Shown: one piece after another, positions 17,888 through 26,872 of the stretch
Position numbering within the stretch: position 1 is the stretch's first letter
How the letters are laid out: each line of letters opens with the position of its first letter
NCBI RefSeq assembly: GCF_003367245.1
Contig: NZ_QRGR01000006.1
Span: forward strand, 40,792 to 104,791
Direction of reading: 5' to 3'
From: Pontibacter diazotrophicus
Lineage (GTDB): Bacteria; Bacteroidota; Bacteroidia; Cytophagales; Hymenobacteraceae
DNA: 64,000 bases
Translations under genes and position numbers: made by a program
The notes under the pieces: model-generated
Databases searched by the model: none
The model's input: only the letters and a program-made list of their open reading frames with translations
What the model was told of the DNA's origin: nothing

Positions 17888-18309
17888 AACTATAGTTTAC
17901 CTGGTTTAATGAGAGACGTATTCCCATTATGTTTATACTCTATCTGAACCTGATTTGGTTATAGATTTTCTCTATGTATCATCTATGGTGTTTATAATGG
18001 GTTTTGATTGTATTTGATTATATACGAGAGGATGATTTGCATTGTGCAAAGGCAGGTGGAGGAGATTTACTTAACTGAGTTGCAGTTCCGCTTGCTGTAG
18101 CTTTGATTATTCGCTTTGCCTGCAAAGGCTGTTATACGTTCAGAAGGAAAGAGATTGGTTTCTACCGATTATCATTAGGTAGAAAAACTGCAGGAAGTAC
18201 ACCTTTTACATCTATTTGCAGCTGCATTTTAGAGGTATATATAAACGTTGGCGGCTTAGGTTCGTTTATATAGGTAAAGTAGAATTAAAATTTAAAACAT
18301 ACTATACCT
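17888..18309. other. Divergent intergenic region, catalase / disordered protein
   Basis: 422 AT-rich bases with no gene. A TAGCTTTG at 18098-18105 fits the -7 consensus on the plus strand but lies 205 bases before the next ATG and has no -33 element. No clear operator was seen. Confidence 0.5.
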
Positions 18310-19203
18310 ATGGAAAGAGACAACCAGAATTACAACCGTGATTATCGCAACAACAGCAATCGAAATAGTTACCGGAACGATAACGACGAGCAGTTTGAAA
18401 ACTACAGAGACCGCTACAGCAGCGGTAGCGGTGGCAACTACTATGGCATGCGCGATGAAAACGCAGAGTACCGGAATGTGCGCAGCACAGGCAGCAATAC
18501 TTACGGTGCCGGCCCGGTAGGAGGCTACGGTGCCAGCAGTTGGCGCGGAACCCAGGATAACGACCAGGACCAATACCGCTACGGCGACCCAAACCCATAC
18601 ATGGGCAACGACAGGAACGGTGGCTATGAGCGTACCAGAGGCACAGGCTGGCGTGATAATAACGATAGATACACTAACAATACCAGAAATAACCAGGACG
18701 ACAGAGGCAGAGACCAGGGAAGAGAGGGCGGATATTCCCGTGGGGATAACAGTTACCAGTATAGCGGCCAGGGCAGGCGCTTCGGCGAATTTGGCCGCGA
18801 TGAAGGCAGAACGTATAACCGGGACCGAAACAGCGGTTATAACATAGGCACAGATGATAGCTACTATGACCGTTCTGACTTTAAATATGACCGCGAAGAC
18901 AACAATTACCGGGGTGGGGGCCGCAGCAGAGACACGGGCTATAGCCGCGACAACGACCGCTACCTGGATAACGATGACTTCCGTTATAGCGGACGTATCC
19001 AGAGCACCGGCAGCGACCGTGATGAAAACTACGCTACAGGCCTTTACGCTTCTAACCGCGCTTACCGCAGCGACAATCAGCAGTCTGACAGTGATGGGGA
19101 ACGCGTGAGCAGCCGCCACAATCGCTACGGCAAGTCAGGACCTGATTATAGAGCCAGTTCATCGGCTAGTGATTATAGTCCACATGGCCAGGTACGCGGA
19201 TAA
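18310..19203 (+). CDS. Intrinsically disordered Tyr/Asp/Asn/Arg/Gly-rich protein
   Basis: 297 aa made almost entirely of Arg, Asp, Asn, Tyr, Gly and Ser, with no hydrophobic core, signal peptide or membrane segment. Loose repeats of the type Y-S-R-D-N-D-R-Y and G-x-G-Y run throughout (for example YSRGDNSYQY, YSRDNDRYLDND, DDFRYSGR). I do not recognise a family. The composition resembles hydrophilin or phase-separating proteins and those rich in RG/YG. The codons are host-like and the frame is uninterrupted, with a strong terminator behind it, so it is a real gene. A long open frame on the opposite strand is a shadow caused by the codon bias. Its position opposite a catalase suggests stress or desiccation tolerance (inference). 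Confidence 0.75.
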   Translation: MERDNQNYNRDYRNNSNRNSYRNDNDEQFENYRDRYSSGSGGNYYGMRDENAEYRNVRSTGSNTYGAGPVGGYGASSWRGTQDNDQDQYRYGDPNPYMGNDRNGGYERTRGTGWRDNNDRYTNNTRNNQDDRGRDQGREGGYSRGDNSYQYSGQGRRFGEFGRDEGRTYNRDRNSGYNIGTDDSYYDRSDFKYDREDNNYRGGGRSRDTGYSRDNDRYLDNDDFRYSGRIQSTGSDRDENYATGLYASNRAYRSDNQQSDSDGERVSSRHNRYGKSGPDYRASSSASDYSPHGQVRG

Positions 19204-19218
19204 GTAATCTGATTTTTT

Positions 19219-19262
19219 AACACAACAAAAGCCCACGCTATACTGTGGGCTTTTGTTGTGTT
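19219..19262 (+). terminator. Strong terminator after the disordered protein
   Basis: An 18-bp perfect stem (19219-19236 with 19245-19262) and an 8-base loop, with a TTTTGTTGTG run built into the 3' arm. Confidence 0.85.
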
Positions 19263-19358
19263 ATACATACCTGGAGCCTTGAGTAAGTCTTGCGTAAAAT
19301 ACACAGGCATCAGGTTAGAGCCCAGGCAAGAAATAATTTTTATGAAATTTACACGAAG

Positions 19359-19844
19359 ATGAAAACACTAACCGCTATACTTCCGGTGGCACTGCTGCTG
19401 CTTTTCTTAAGTAGCTCCTGCACCCTTCAGAACAATACCCTTACTACTCAGACAGAAACTGTACAGGATGCTTACTGGATACTTGTGTCCCTGGAGGGAC
19501 AGAATGTGCAGGCACCAAAAGATACACGCACAGCCTATATCAGGTTTGAGGAAAATGACGATGATGTAATCGGTTACACAGGCTGTAACAGAATAACAGG
19601 CAGTTATACATTAACAGATGAGCGTCTGCAGCTATCAGAATTAAGCACCACACGAATGACCTGCGCAGACATGCAACTGGAGAATCAAATGCTGGAGGTG
19701 CTAAGCCGTGTGAATACGTACCGTATTTCAGGTGACGTGTTAACCCTGTATGACGGTGACAAAGCTGTGGCTACTTTTATGACGGGTAATGTCGAGGTGA
19801 TGGAAAGTGATCTGGACAGGAACATTAACAACGACAATGATTGA
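19359..19844 (+). CDS. META-domain (HslJ-like) lipoprotein
   Basis: 161 aa from the ATG at 19359, which opens a signal peptide ending in the lipobox SSSC. Earlier in-frame codons encode an unlikely basic leader. The META domain signature is present: AYWILVSLEGQNV, then YIRFEENDDDVIGYTGCNRITGSYTL, LSTTRMTC and NQMLEVLSRVNTYRISGDVLTLYDG. Relatives include HslJ of E. coli, a heat-inducible envelope protein. An extra acidic tail (DLDRNINNDND) is present at the C-terminus. It is likely periplasmic and stress-related; the substrate or partner is unknown. It is a single gene, not in an obvious operon. Confidence 0.85.
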   Translation: MKTLTAILPVALLLLFLSSSCTLQNNTLTTQTETVQDAYWILVSLEGQNVQAPKDTRTAYIRFEENDDDVIGYTGCNRITGSYTLTDERLQLSELSTTRMTCADMQLENQMLEVLSRVNTYRISGDVLTLYDGDKAVATFMTGNVEVMESDLDRNINNDND

Positions 19845-20065
19845 TGCACCCTTTGCAGTAGGCGAAAAATATCCCACTAAATCTGTCTGTTGCGAATGCA
19901 TTTGTGTACCCATCTGCAATTCATTTCTGCGATAGTGGGAGAGGGGGTACTGCTCTGTTCAGCACCAGTATGTTTACATTCCCTCCAGAGCTGCTACTCA
20001 GCTTTCACTACCTCAGATGCAGGATCGCGAGTGCAGCTACATCATCAAACCCACAACTGTGTAAA

Positions 20066-20491
20066 TTACTTGCTCTGCGATGTTTTCAGCAGGAGTTCAT
20101 TAAAGTTCTCCAGCAAACTGATGTATTTGCGCTGCAGTGTTACAAGCTCCTGTTCACACTCTTTCATGCTATTAGGCTTGTAAGGCTCCTGAGGTGCTCC
20201 ATCAAATTGCAACAGCAGGTTGTTGTTTACAGGCGCCTGTGGCTTAGGTGCCTCTTTCTTTACGGTTTTACTCAGATGCGGGAACTCCAGTGAGAAGTCA
20301 TGGTGTATTACTTCGCCTAACTTCAGGACAAAGCTATACGGAATGCTCGACTCCTTAAACTTGTTGTATAGCGTTTTGCGGCTAATGCCGAGCTTTTCTG
20401 CTACCACACCTACTGCCACACCACTTGCTTTGATGGCATCCTTAATTATTTCACCTCGGTGTATACTTGTTTTTATCTCTGTCTGCTGCAT
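20066..20491 (-). CDS. Helix-turn-helix DNA-binding protein with C-terminal coiled coil
   Basis: 141 aa starting at the ATG at 20491 (MQQTEIKTSIHRGEII); the longer frame upstream would translate a promoter-like region. Residues about 12-60 form a Cro/XRE-like HTH: IIKDAIKASGVAVGVVAEKLGISRKTLYNKFKESSIPYSFVLKLG, with the recognition helix around ISRKTLYNKF. A Pro/Ala linker is followed by a Leu-rich coiled coil (MKECEQELVTLQRKYISLLENFNELLLK). Small regulators of this shape are common in Hymenobacteraceae; targets are unknown. Confidence 0.8.
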   Translation of the reverse strand: MQQTEIKTSIHRGEIIKDAIKASGVAVGVVAEKLGISRKTLYNKFKESSIPYSFVLKLGEVIHHDFSLEFPHLSKTVKKEAPKPQAPVNNNLLLQFDGAPQEPYKPNSMKECEQELVTLQRKYISLLENFNELLLKTSQSK

Positions 20492-20523
20492 GTTACCTGG
20501 TTGTGTAAGGGTGTATATGTATA

Positions 20524-20531
20524 CAAATATA
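20524..20531 (-). promoter_or_regulatory. Candidate -7 box TATATTTG of the HTH gene
   Basis: It matches TAnnTTTG on the minus strand 33 bases before the ATG at 20491. No TTTG lies at the ideal spacing. It is flanked by a palindromic TATATGTATA, which might serve as an autoregulatory site. Confidence 0.4.
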
Positions 20532-20855
20532 GGTAACCAGTATGTATGATTTGTGAATGTGGACAAATTTTACACGGATGTGGAATAGTCGTTTTAAGCG
20601 TTTGTACCCGTTGTTGTTGATATATAAAGAGTTATGCGTGTAAGCACATCTTCTGCCTAACCTGTGCCTTTTAACTATACACATATTATCCACATCGCTG
20701 ACCGAAGCTTTACACCTGCTTTGCTTCATCTGGTATAGCGGCGGGAAGAAAAAACAGGCTATAAAACAGAGGAGCACAATTTATTTGTAGAAATACGCAT
20801 ACTATGTCAGTTAAACACGTATTTCTAGTACGGTATTTTAAATTTCAGTAAGGTC

Positions 20856-21137
20856 ATGTTAAAAAACAGTGCCAAAAAAGCTGTAGAAGATGTGTTAAGT
20901 ATAGAACTGGGTGAGAAGGAGTCTCAGGAATTGTATTACAGCATTTGCAATTACTTAATCGATCACGATGATGCCTGCTACATTGGTGTGATCAGGTTTA
21001 AATATTCACTGCTCTGCGATGGTATAGACAGTGACATAAGCGATTATTTTATCATGGAGTTTATGTTAGAGAAAATGCGGCAGAAGCATCCTCTAATACT
21101 GATGGCGCTCACAAACCTCGTTATCAGTAAATGCTGA
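20856..21137 (+). CDS. Small protein of unknown function (93 aa)
   Basis: 93 aa with an ATG start and no signal peptide or membrane helix. Composition is natural (mixed helical, with LGEKESQELYYSICNYLIDHDDACY and SDYFIMEFMLEKMRQKHP), so it is probably a real cytoplasmic protein. I do not recognise the family. It stands alone between the HTH gene and the bestrophin gene, with 364 bases of AT-rich DNA upstream and no clear promoter. Confidence 0.5.
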   Translation: MLKNSAKKAVEDVLSIELGEKESQELYYSICNYLIDHDDACYIGVIRFKYSLLCDGIDSDISDYFIMEFMLEKMRQKHPLILMALTNLVISKC

Positions 21138-21268
21138 GTGCTTTTTCAGTTCAGCTCACATAGCCGCATCAGAAAGTAGCCGGGTTAATACAGGCAGCTT
21201 TTTTGAAATGAACAAACAGCTTAACAGTGATCTTGTTTAAAAGGCAGGCAAGTTAAACCGCAACTGAT

Positions 21269-22171
21269 TTACATCAGATAGAACTTTTCCGGAGTCAGCG
21301 GTTTCGGGACCTCCTCCTCTTGTAAAACCTGCTTTATATTTATTTCTATTGTTCTGGCGATAGCTGTTACAGCTGTGTCGGTAGGTTTGTTACGGAAAGG
21401 GTCCTGCATGTGCTTTCCGGTTTTTTCTAAAAGAAAAAACGTAGAAGCAATAAAAGTAAGGATAGGAATCTCGAAAAGACCAATGGTTTCCACCAAGGCA
21501 AGAGAAAGCACAACCAGGAACAGGTAAATAAAGAAGTGAACGAATAACCTGTAGGTAACCGGAAAAACGGTGCTGTTAATTCTTTCCGCTTTCCCCATTG
21601 AGTCGCAGAGTCGCGTGATGGTGCTGTCTATCTGAACCTGCTGAAAAGGATTTACAGCTTCACTTTGATAGAGATTTCTCAGATCTTCCGTGTGCAGCAT
21701 TAACAGGGCAAAAGGCTTGTTGTTCTGGGTTTTGATGAAGTCAATGTCCTCCTCTGATAGATGCCTGGTTTGTTCTGCCGCAATAGGATCCTGCCCCCTT
21801 AGCGACTGGCCAAGGCAATAGCACCAGGCAATCTGCCTGTGCGCCATCCTTTTCAATATCGTGCCTGCGTCTCCTTCTCTCCTGGTAAACCCTTTTAGTT
21901 GCATCACAAAGGAGCGGGAGTCATTTACAATAGCGCCCCATACCTTCCTGGCTTCCCACCACCTGTCATAAGACTGGTTGAGATTAAAAGCCAGTATCAG
22001 CGCAATGGAAGTACCCAGAATGGCGGGTAGCTGAAACGGAATGATCGGGAGATAATCCACAAAGAACAGCTTCAGGATATGAAACACAACAGAAAAGCAG
22101 AGCACACTGAGCAAATCATTTTTGACTTTTCTGAAAATATACCTGAAAGGGATACGTGTATTTATTAGCAT
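21269..22171 (-). CDS. Bestrophin-like (UPF0187) ion channel protein
   Basis: 300 aa, integral membrane. The family hallmark is strong: RIPFRYIFRKVKNDLL, hydrophobic helix, LGTSIALILAFNLNQSYDRWWEARKVWGAIVNDSRSF. Later membrane helices lie at about 210-255 (RLFVHFFIYLFLVVLSLALV, IPILTFIASTFFLLEKTGKHMQDPF). The C-terminal DPF motif region is conserved in bestrophins. Bacterial homologues form pentameric chloride or cation channels in the inner membrane. The start ATG at 22171 gives the usual N-terminus. It is a single gene with no obvious partner. Confidence 0.88.
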   Translation of the reverse strand: MLINTRIPFRYIFRKVKNDLLSVLCFSVVFHILKLFFVDYLPIIPFQLPAILGTSIALILAFNLNQSYDRWWEARKVWGAIVNDSRSFVMQLKGFTRREGDAGTILKRMAHRQIAWCYCLGQSLRGQDPIAAEQTRHLSEEDIDFIKTQNNKPFALLMLHTEDLRNLYQSEAVNPFQQVQIDSTITRLCDSMGKAERINSTVFPVTYRLFVHFFIYLFLVVLSLALVETIGLFEIPILTFIASTFFLLEKTGKHMQDPFRNKPTDTAVTAIARTIEINIKQVLQEEEVPKPLTPEKFYLM

Positions 22172-22357
22172 TCGGCACGTTTGTTTTTTTGTTCATATGC
22201 CAATGGCAGAAAAGCCAATACAGCAAAGGGAAATGTATGCTGTTGTAGTTGGTCTGGTAAATACAACAGCATACGTTTTTACGAATCGCTCCTGCCTTCG
22301 TTGGGCACAAGCAGGCAGATAGGGCAAAATGTAAATGGATAAAGACAAAACGTGTCG

Positions 22358-22765
22358 TTATACAGCCTGAGAAGCGCACGATTTAAGCACCTGCATCGCT
22401 TTCTTGGCATCTTTGGCGGGCACGAAAATATGATCATGATAAAATGCTGCCACTACATTGCAGCTGATACCGGCTTTTGCCAGTGCCGTAGAGAAAGCGG
22501 CTGTTAGTCCCACTGCTTCCAGCGAGGAATGTACCTTTAGGGTAATCCAGGAAGATACAAACGAATAGGGCAGTGCCGCTTTGTCTGCTGCTTCTCTGGG
22601 TAGCACTACCGTCAGACCTTCTTTCTCTTTGAAGCTGAACAGCACTTGAGTCAGGTATATCGTGCTGTTCTCCTGAAGTGTGCAGAATACGTATTCTCCA
22701 TCGTTTAGCTCAGGTTCAAGTTGCTGCAGCAATATCGTGAGGTTTTTTTCTCCGTTCGCATCCAT
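22358..22765 (-). CDS. ACT-domain protein (COG3602-like)
   Basis: 135 aa. The start is the ATG at 22765; an in-frame TTG lies just upstream. Conserved blocks of the family are complete: LLQQLEPELNDGEYVFCTL, EKEGLTVVLPREAAD, ITLKVHSSLEAVGLTAAFSTALAKAGISCNVVAAFYHDHIFVP. These form two tandem ACT-like folds, expected to bind amino acids. Its role is presumed regulatory in the cytoplasm; no neighbouring biosynthetic genes help. Frame and length agree with the family. Confidence 0.85.
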   Translation of the reverse strand: MDANGEKNLTILLQQLEPELNDGEYVFCTLQENSTIYLTQVLFSFKEKEGLTVVLPREAADKAALPYSFVSSWITLKVHSSLEAVGLTAAFSTALAKAGISCNVVAAFYHDHIFVPAKDAKKAMQVLKSCASQAV

Positions 22766-23156
22766 CAAGCTGCATACGTTAAGAATTACTTTTAGAGTTC
22801 GAAGTTTGAGCAGGTTAAAGGAGCAATGCTAAAATTAAAAGGTCCGCTATTGGCTACCTTGGTTTTGTATGGGTACAGCAGATGCTTCCGCAGGCTATCT
22901 ACTGCTGTCCCAGCCTCTGAATAAGAAGTTTGCTTTTATATGGAGGGCATAGAGCGTGCTGAGAAGGTATCCTTATAAAAGTTTTAGAAGTTGGAGTGTT
23001 AAATTTTTATTAACGTATAAATACTGATAAAGCTAGGTATTTATAACTATCTGAGCGATTATGTAGTATATTTGGAGTAGATACATATACACAGACAGTA
23101 GATTCTATCCTTAAAACTATTGAGGGGAAGGTAATGCAGGTGCTGTATTACGTTAA
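22766..23156. other. Gene-free stretch before a small gene
   Basis: About 390 AT-rich bases between divergent genes. Apart from a candidate promoter at 23067-23074 I see nothing in it. Confidence 0.5.
23067..23074 (+). promoter_or_regulatory. Candidate -7 box TATATTTG
   Basis: It matches TAnnTTTG 83 bases before the ATG at 23157. The nearest -33-like TTTA is 23 bases upstream, so the match is partial. Confidence 0.35.
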
Positions 23157-23453
23157 ATGGTGTTAAGAATGAATGAATTAACAAATTTTTACGAGAAGTT
23201 ATCCGGTTGTGATTTTATTGCGCTGACTCCTATAAATGAAGGTCGCTTTTATTGCCGGTTTTATTTAAACGGGCTCTACCTCGACAGAATGTTTATAACA
23301 GACGTTAGCCTTCAGGAAGAACTTCTCCTGCTAAGCGTGGACGATGAAATGATTGATGAAGATAGCATCACACGTCTGAAGAATAAATATGCAAAATTAG
23401 TAACAGCTACAGATGGCGAGGGGGCTTTTGAAAGTGCAGAGTCGAATCAATAG
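23157..23453 (+). CDS. Small acidic protein of unknown function (98 aa)
   Basis: 98 aa from the ATG at 23157; a second ATG at 23169 (MNELTNFYEKL) is possible. There is no signal peptide or membrane helix. It is acidic in the second half (LLSVDDEMIDEDSITRL). The family is not recognised. A good terminator follows at 23501-23530 and a promoter-like box precedes it, which supports a single-gene transcript. Confidence 0.5.
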   Translation: MVLRMNELTNFYEKLSGCDFIALTPINEGRFYCRFYLNGLYLDRMFITDVSLQEELLLLSVDDEMIDEDSITRLKNKYAKLVTATDGEGAFESAESNQ

Positions 23454-23500
23454 AATTGCCAACGTTGGTAGGTTCTGCTATCAACAATTTCTTCATCAAT

Positions 23501-23530
23501 AAAGCCTTGTAAAACCATATACAAGGCTTT
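23501..23530 (+). terminator. Intrinsic terminator
   Basis: A 10-11 bp stem (23501-23510/11 with 23520/21-23530) with an 8-base loop, 47 bases after the small gene's stop codon. The T-tract is weak. Confidence 0.6.
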
Positions 23531-23842
23531 CCTATTTCCACTGTACCGTACGCTGTTCCCTTATCACCTCCCTGAGAATGATAAACACAAAATTTGCTGC
23601 TGCTTATACCTTTTCTTCAGAGAGATAGTAATAGCACAAGGTATAGCGCCTACAGCTGAGAAGTATTTTTGCTACTGCCACTAACAAAGCCACCCTACCC
23701 GCCATAAATGCTGTGTTCTATACCTAACTCTTCCGTTTTGGGGTGTAAGCCCGGCCTCAGTAGAAAATAATTATGGCTTTCATTAAACTTTAAGTGACAG
23801 ATATTGTTGATGAATGTTATAACTTTGAAGTTTTAAGAATTC
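23531..23842. other. Gene-free stretch upstream of the MFS exporter
   Basis: 312 bases with no gene. A TAACTTTG at 23820-23827 fits the -7 consensus but is only 16 bases before the ATG at 23843, which would give an almost leaderless mRNA. Confidence 0.45.
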
Positions 23843-25075
23843 ATGACCCGCAAAGAGTATTTTATTATTGTATTGATATTAGGGGCTTTGGCAACCATAA
23901 GCCCTTTTTCTATAGATATGTACCTGCCTGGCTTCCCGGCTATCGCAAAAGATTTAAACACTTCTATTGCCCAGGTGCAGTTATCTCTGACTAGTTACCT
24001 GATTGGTATATCAGCAGGGCAGCTGCTTTACGGTCCGCTGCTGGACCGGTATGGGAGAAAGAACCCGCTCTATGTTGGCCTGGTAATTTATCTGATTGCT
24101 TCTTTAGGCTGCGCCTTCACCACTTCAGTGGAGTCTTTAATAGCCATGCGGTTTTTGCAGGCATTGGGAGGCTGTGCCGGTATGGTGGCAGCCCAGGCCC
24201 TGGTGCGGGACCTGTTTCCGGTGAACAAAACGGCACAGGCTTTTTCGTTGATTACCCTCGTTATTGCGGTGTCTCCGATGATAGCGCCAACGGTTGGAGG
24301 TTATGTAACGGCAGCTTTTGGGTGGCATTACGTCTTTATTATTCTGGCCATCATCACAGCGCTTATTCTGCTGAGTATTCATTTTGCTTTGCCAGAGGGG
24401 AGGCAGCCGGATACCACCATGTCACTCCGCCCAAAGCCAGTAATAAGCAACTTTTACACAGTATTGAAACAACCGCAGTTCCTGGTATATGCCCTGGTGG
24501 GAGGTATCGCTACATCCGCCCCATTTGCCTACATAGCAGGCTCTGCTGATGTTTTCATGAACATCTACAATGTTAGTGAGCAGATGTACGGCTGGATTTT
24601 TGCTTTTTTGGCCTTTGCTATGATCGGCTCCACGCAACTGAATCATATCTTGCTGAAGAAGTTCAAGAGCCAGCAGATTATCAACTTTACCCTGTTTTAC
24701 CAGACCGCTATCGGCATTCTGCTGGTGGCAGGCACCTGGTATGGGTGGTTCGGGATGTATAGCCTCATCGTGTTGATGTTCATTTTCCTCACAGGGCAGG
24801 GCTTAACAAACCCTAATGCCACAGCACTTTCCCTGGCCCCTTTTACAAAACATGCCGGTAGCGCGTCTGCCTTAATGGGAAGCTTTAGAATGGCGATGGC
24901 CGGAGTAGTGTCTGCTTTGGTAAGTGTGTTTCACAATAGCACAGCTATTCCGATGGTGAGCGTGATGACTGCCTGTGCGCTGGGTGGCCTGGTTGTGCTG
25001 ACGATCAGTAAGCGAAATGTGCGGTACAAGGCAAGCCAGCAGGAAGTGGAAGAAGACGTTTCGGTTGTGATGTAA
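23843..25075 (+). CDS. Bcr/CflA-family drug resistance MFS transporter
   Basis: 410 aa with about 12 membrane helices. The DHA1 Bcr/CflA signature is present: ISPFSIDMYLPGFPAIAKDL in helix 1, then SLTSYLIGISAGQLLYGPLLDRYGRKNPL (motif A), ALGGCAGMVAAQALVRDLF (helix 4) and SPMIAPTVGGYVTAAFGWHYVF (antiporter motif C). It should export small molecules (bicyclomycin, chloramphenicol or sulfonamide in characterised members) in exchange for protons in the inner membrane. It is monocistronic and ends in an unusually long terminator hairpin. Confidence 0.92.
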   Translation: MTRKEYFIIVLILGALATISPFSIDMYLPGFPAIAKDLNTSIAQVQLSLTSYLIGISAGQLLYGPLLDRYGRKNPLYVGLVIYLIASLGCAFTTSVESLIAMRFLQALGGCAGMVAAQALVRDLFPVNKTAQAFSLITLVIAVSPMIAPTVGGYVTAAFGWHYVFIILAIITALILLSIHFALPEGRQPDTTMSLRPKPVISNFYTVLKQPQFLVYALVGGIATSAPFAYIAGSADVFMNIYNVSEQMYGWIFAFLAFAMIGSTQLNHILLKKFKSQQIINFTLFYQTAIGILLVAGTWYGWFGMYSLIVLMFIFLTGQGLTNPNATALSLAPFTKHAGSASALMGSFRMAMAGVVSALVSVFHNSTAIPMVSVMTACALGGLVVLTISKRNVRYKASQQEVEEDVSVVM

Positions 25076-25078
25076 CAT

Positions 25079-25150
25079 GCTAAAAAGCCTATAAAGTAAG
25101 AAAGCTCCTGACTCAAATCAGGGGCTTTCTTACTTTATAGGCTTTTTAGC
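25079..25150 (+). terminator. Very long hairpin (33-bp stem) after the MFS gene
   Basis: Arms at 25079-25111 and 25118-25150 pair over 33 bases with a single G-T wobble and a 6-base loop, beginning right after the stop codon. The 3' arm contains TTTTTAG. It likely terminates the MFS mRNA, but it is far longer than needed. Confidence 0.8.
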
Positions 25151-25289
25151 AGCCTTTGCTAGTTATGATTTGCTATACATGGTTTATTCCGGCTATTTTA
25201 GGCATTGATATGAAAGCATCGGTGTGCCAGAGAATATTAAACATCTTACAGGCTCGATCTCGTACTTTAATTTGAACCAAGAAAGAAAA

Positions 25290-26822
25290 ATGAAGCAGCA
25301 AGCCCTTATAGGTATGGATATAGGTACAACCAGTACCAAAGCAGTAGCTTTTGATATGGAGGGTAAGATGTTGTTTCGTGAAGCAATCGAATATCCTATT
25401 ATCAGTACTCAGCCTGATTATGCTGAGCAGGACCCAGAGGTGGTATTAAAAGCCGTGCTGGACACACTAAGCACTGTTGCTTTAGAATTGAAAATTCTTG
25501 GGGTAGAATTAATGGGCGTAAGCTTTAGCAGTGCCATGCACAGCCTAATAGCGGTAGATGCACAGGGCGACCCCCTCACAAAATGCATTATTTGGGCCGA
25601 TACCCGAAGCAAAGTATATGCAACAAACCTGAAAGGAAGCGTGATTGGGCACGACATTTACCTGCACACCGGAACACCGCTGCACCCCATGTCGCCCTTG
25701 CCGAAACTCCGCTGGCTGCGTGACCACGAGCCATTGTTATTTAAGAACACAGTGAAGTTTATCGGTATAAAAGAGTATGTGTTTTTCCGGCTGTTCGGAG
25801 AGTACAAAATAGATTACTCCATTGCCTCAGCTACTGGTCTCTTCAACATTTTTAAATTTGATTGGCACCTTGATTCGTTGGAATTAGCTGGAATCACCAA
25901 AGACAAGCTGTCTGAGCCTGTACCCCCTACGCATACCTTCCGCAACATGAAACCGGACTATGCGACCTTGCTCAACATACCTGCTACCGTTCCTTTTGTG
26001 ATTGGGGCGAGCGATGGTTGCCTGGCTAACCTGGGTTCCAATGCTGTTCGGCCCGGAGATGCCGTTGTCACGATTGGGACCAGCGGCGCGGTGCGTGTGA
26101 TGGCAAACGAGCCGGCCACCGATATACAGGAGCGCATATTCAGTTACATTCTTACGTCGAAACGCTTTGTGTTGGGAGGTGCCGTGAATAACGGTGGCGT
26201 TGTGTTGCGCTGGTTCCGCGACAACTTCTATGCATCTGAAACAGCCCTTGCAGCGCAGGAGAATGAAGATATATATGAACTGATGAACAAGAGGGCCGCT
26301 GCCGTACCACCCGGTGCTGATGGATTAATTTTCCTGCCTTACCTGTTGGGGGAACGTGCTCCCATCTGGGATCCTGCGGCACGGGCCTGTTTTTTTGGTG
26401 TACATTATAACCATACCCGCGAACATTTTCTGCGCGCCCTCATGGAGGGTGTCATGTTTAACGTATACAGCGTTGGCAGGGCGCTAGAGCAAACCACAGG
26501 ACCCATTGCTGCCATATATGCCAACGGTGGCTTTTCGCGCTCCGACCTATGGGTGCAGATGCTGGCCGATATCTTCAACAAAGAAGTGCATCTTACCGAT
26601 ACGCACGAGGGATCTGCCTTCGGCGCGGTTATCATGGGCATGTATGCCTTAGGCCTTATCACCAACCTCGAAGATGCTGCAGCTATGATTAGGGTAAAGA
26701 AAACCTTTGTGCCTGATCCCAAGCTTCATTCGCGCTACATGCAGAATTTTTCGCTCTTCAATGAACTCTATCCAAAGTTAAAAGACTGCCTCCACAAGGC
26801 TTCTCACCACATAGGCGCATAA
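25290..26822 (+). CDS. gntK: Gluconate kinase, FGGY family
   Basis: 510 aa starting at the ATG at 25290 (MKQQALIGMDIGTTSTKAV); the open frame upstream lacks family similarity. It phosphorylates gluconate to 6-phosphogluconate in the cytoplasm, feeding the pentose phosphate or Entner-Doudoroff route. The FGGY carbohydrate-kinase fold is shown by the phosphate-binding MDIGTTS, MSPLPKLRWLRDHEP, IGASDGCLANLGSNAV and VTIGTSGAVRV. The second-domain motif reads FLPYLLGERAPIWDPAARACFFGV, followed by ANGGFSRSDLWVQMLADIFNKEV. FGGY members differ in sugar specificity; the gluconate permease gene 50 bases downstream supports gluconate. No regulator is adjacent. Confidence 0.9.
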   Translation: MKQQALIGMDIGTTSTKAVAFDMEGKMLFREAIEYPIISTQPDYAEQDPEVVLKAVLDTLSTVALELKILGVELMGVSFSSAMHSLIAVDAQGDPLTKCIIWADTRSKVYATNLKGSVIGHDIYLHTGTPLHPMSPLPKLRWLRDHEPLLFKNTVKFIGIKEYVFFRLFGEYKIDYSIASATGLFNIFKFDWHLDSLELAGITKDKLSEPVPPTHTFRNMKPDYATLLNIPATVPFVIGASDGCLANLGSNAVRPGDAVVTIGTSGAVRVMANEPATDIQERIFSYILTSKRFVLGGAVNNGGVVLRWFRDNFYASETALAAQENEDIYELMNKRAAAVPPGADGLIFLPYLLGERAPIWDPAARACFFGVHYNHTREHFLRALMEGVMFNVYSVGRALEQTTGPIAAIYANGGFSRSDLWVQMLADIFNKEVHLTDTHEGSAFGAVIMGMYALGLITNLEDAAAMIRVKKTFVPDPKLHSRYMQNFSLFNELYPKLKDCLHKASHHIGA

Positions 26823-26872
26823 AAAGTACAGGATATAAACTTTAATCTATATATTCAGCCATAGCATGTTGT

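Noticed and set aside
18292..19119. 275-codon open frame on the minus strand opposite the disordered protein
   Set aside because: It arises because the codons for Tyr, Asn, Asp and Arg used on the plus strand seldom read as stops on the other strand. The product is a low-complexity Val/Ala/Ile string with no family features.
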